From an uncultured Chromatiales bacterium (GTDB taxonomy: Bacteria; Pseudomonadota; Gammaproteobacteria; Steroidobacterales; GCA-2729495): a DNA stretch of 5,428 nucleotides. The position numbers and the translations under genes are program-made. The notes below the pieces were generated by a model that saw nothing but the letters and a program-made list of their open reading frames with translations, did no database searches and had not been told where the DNA came from. Of the stretch, positions 5,381 to 5,428 are shown piece by piece; within the stretch, counting starts at the first letter, position 1; each line of letters opens with the position of its first letter. The stretch lies in the NCBI GenBank assembly GCA_913058165.1, contig CAJXQV010000099.1, positions 1-5,428 of the forward strand, read 5' to 3'.

Positions 5381-5428
5381 CTGTCTCTTATACACATCTG
5401 ACGCTGCCGACGATCTACTCTGTGTAGA
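5381..5428 (-). other. Nextera adapter with i5 index read-through (non-biological)
   Basis: The reverse complement of the Tn5 mosaic end begins at 5381 (CTGTCTCTTATACACATCT, 5381-5399) and continues through the rest of the Read 1 adapter to 5413. The next eight bases, TCTACTCT (5414-5421), are the reverse complement of Nextera i5 index AGAGTAGA (listed as S504/N504). GTGTAGA (5422-5428) is the start of the reversed P5 oligo. Genomic sequence ends at 5380. Confidence 0.98.

Noticed and set aside
5102..5395. 97-residue antisense frame at the right end
   Set aside because: It starts inside the adapter (MYKRQ) and is otherwise the complement of the membrane-protein gene.
1..5410. Perfect 30-bp inverted repeat at the two ends containing the Tn5 mosaic end, which looks like a 5.4-kb transposon
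   Set aside because: The repeat includes the synthetic Nextera Read 1 sequence and is followed by an i5 index and P5 bases. There is no transposase or target duplication. It is library adapter.

Overview
The window is a 5.35-kb piece of bacterial genome (bases 31-5380) with untrimmed Illumina Nextera/Tn5 library adapter at both ends (1-30 and 5381-5428). It is therefore a complete short contig, and anything that reads into its ends is cut by the assembly and not by biology. The content points to a Gram-negative (diderm) bacterium. It has an Mla/Pqi-type envelope lipid-transport system with an outer-membrane lipoprotein, and exported proteins with Sec signals. Base composition is moderate and looks even across the genes. 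A proteobacterium, most likely a gammaproteobacterium, is my inference; nothing in the window fixes the lineage further.

Left part, + strand (32-3545): a tightly packed operon of four genes. The first is a permease with an N-terminal STAS domain fused to MlaE, missing its 5' end. It is followed by the ATPase MlaF (ATGA overlap), an MCE-domain substrate-binding protein of the MlaD/PqiB type with a long helical C-terminal tail, and a PqiC-like ABC-transport auxiliary lipoprotein. Together they describe an inner-membrane ABC engine (MlaE+MlaF) joined to a periplasmic MCE conduit and an outer-membrane docking lipoprotein, for moving phospholipid or another hydrophobic molecule between the membranes. 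The operon's promoter lies off the left end. The 43-bp mlaF-mlaD gap is exactly bridged by a 16-codon open frame that overlaps both neighbours by ATGA.

Middle, - strand (3542-4639): an exported protein with two CbiX/SirB-like chelatase half-domains and a His/Met-rich N-terminus. It converges on the lipoprotein gene, and the two stop codons share a CTAG. It has a good sigma70-type promoter with an extended -10 just upstream. It keeps the first His of each chelatase lobe but lacks the usual G-x-H in both lobes, so its activity is uncertain. This is the most unusual gene in the window.

Right part, + strand (4806-5378): a divergently oriented four-helix membrane protein of unknown function with buried acidic residues. 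Its natural stop lies two bases before the adapter. I saw no RNA genes, CRISPR arrays or native mobile elements.
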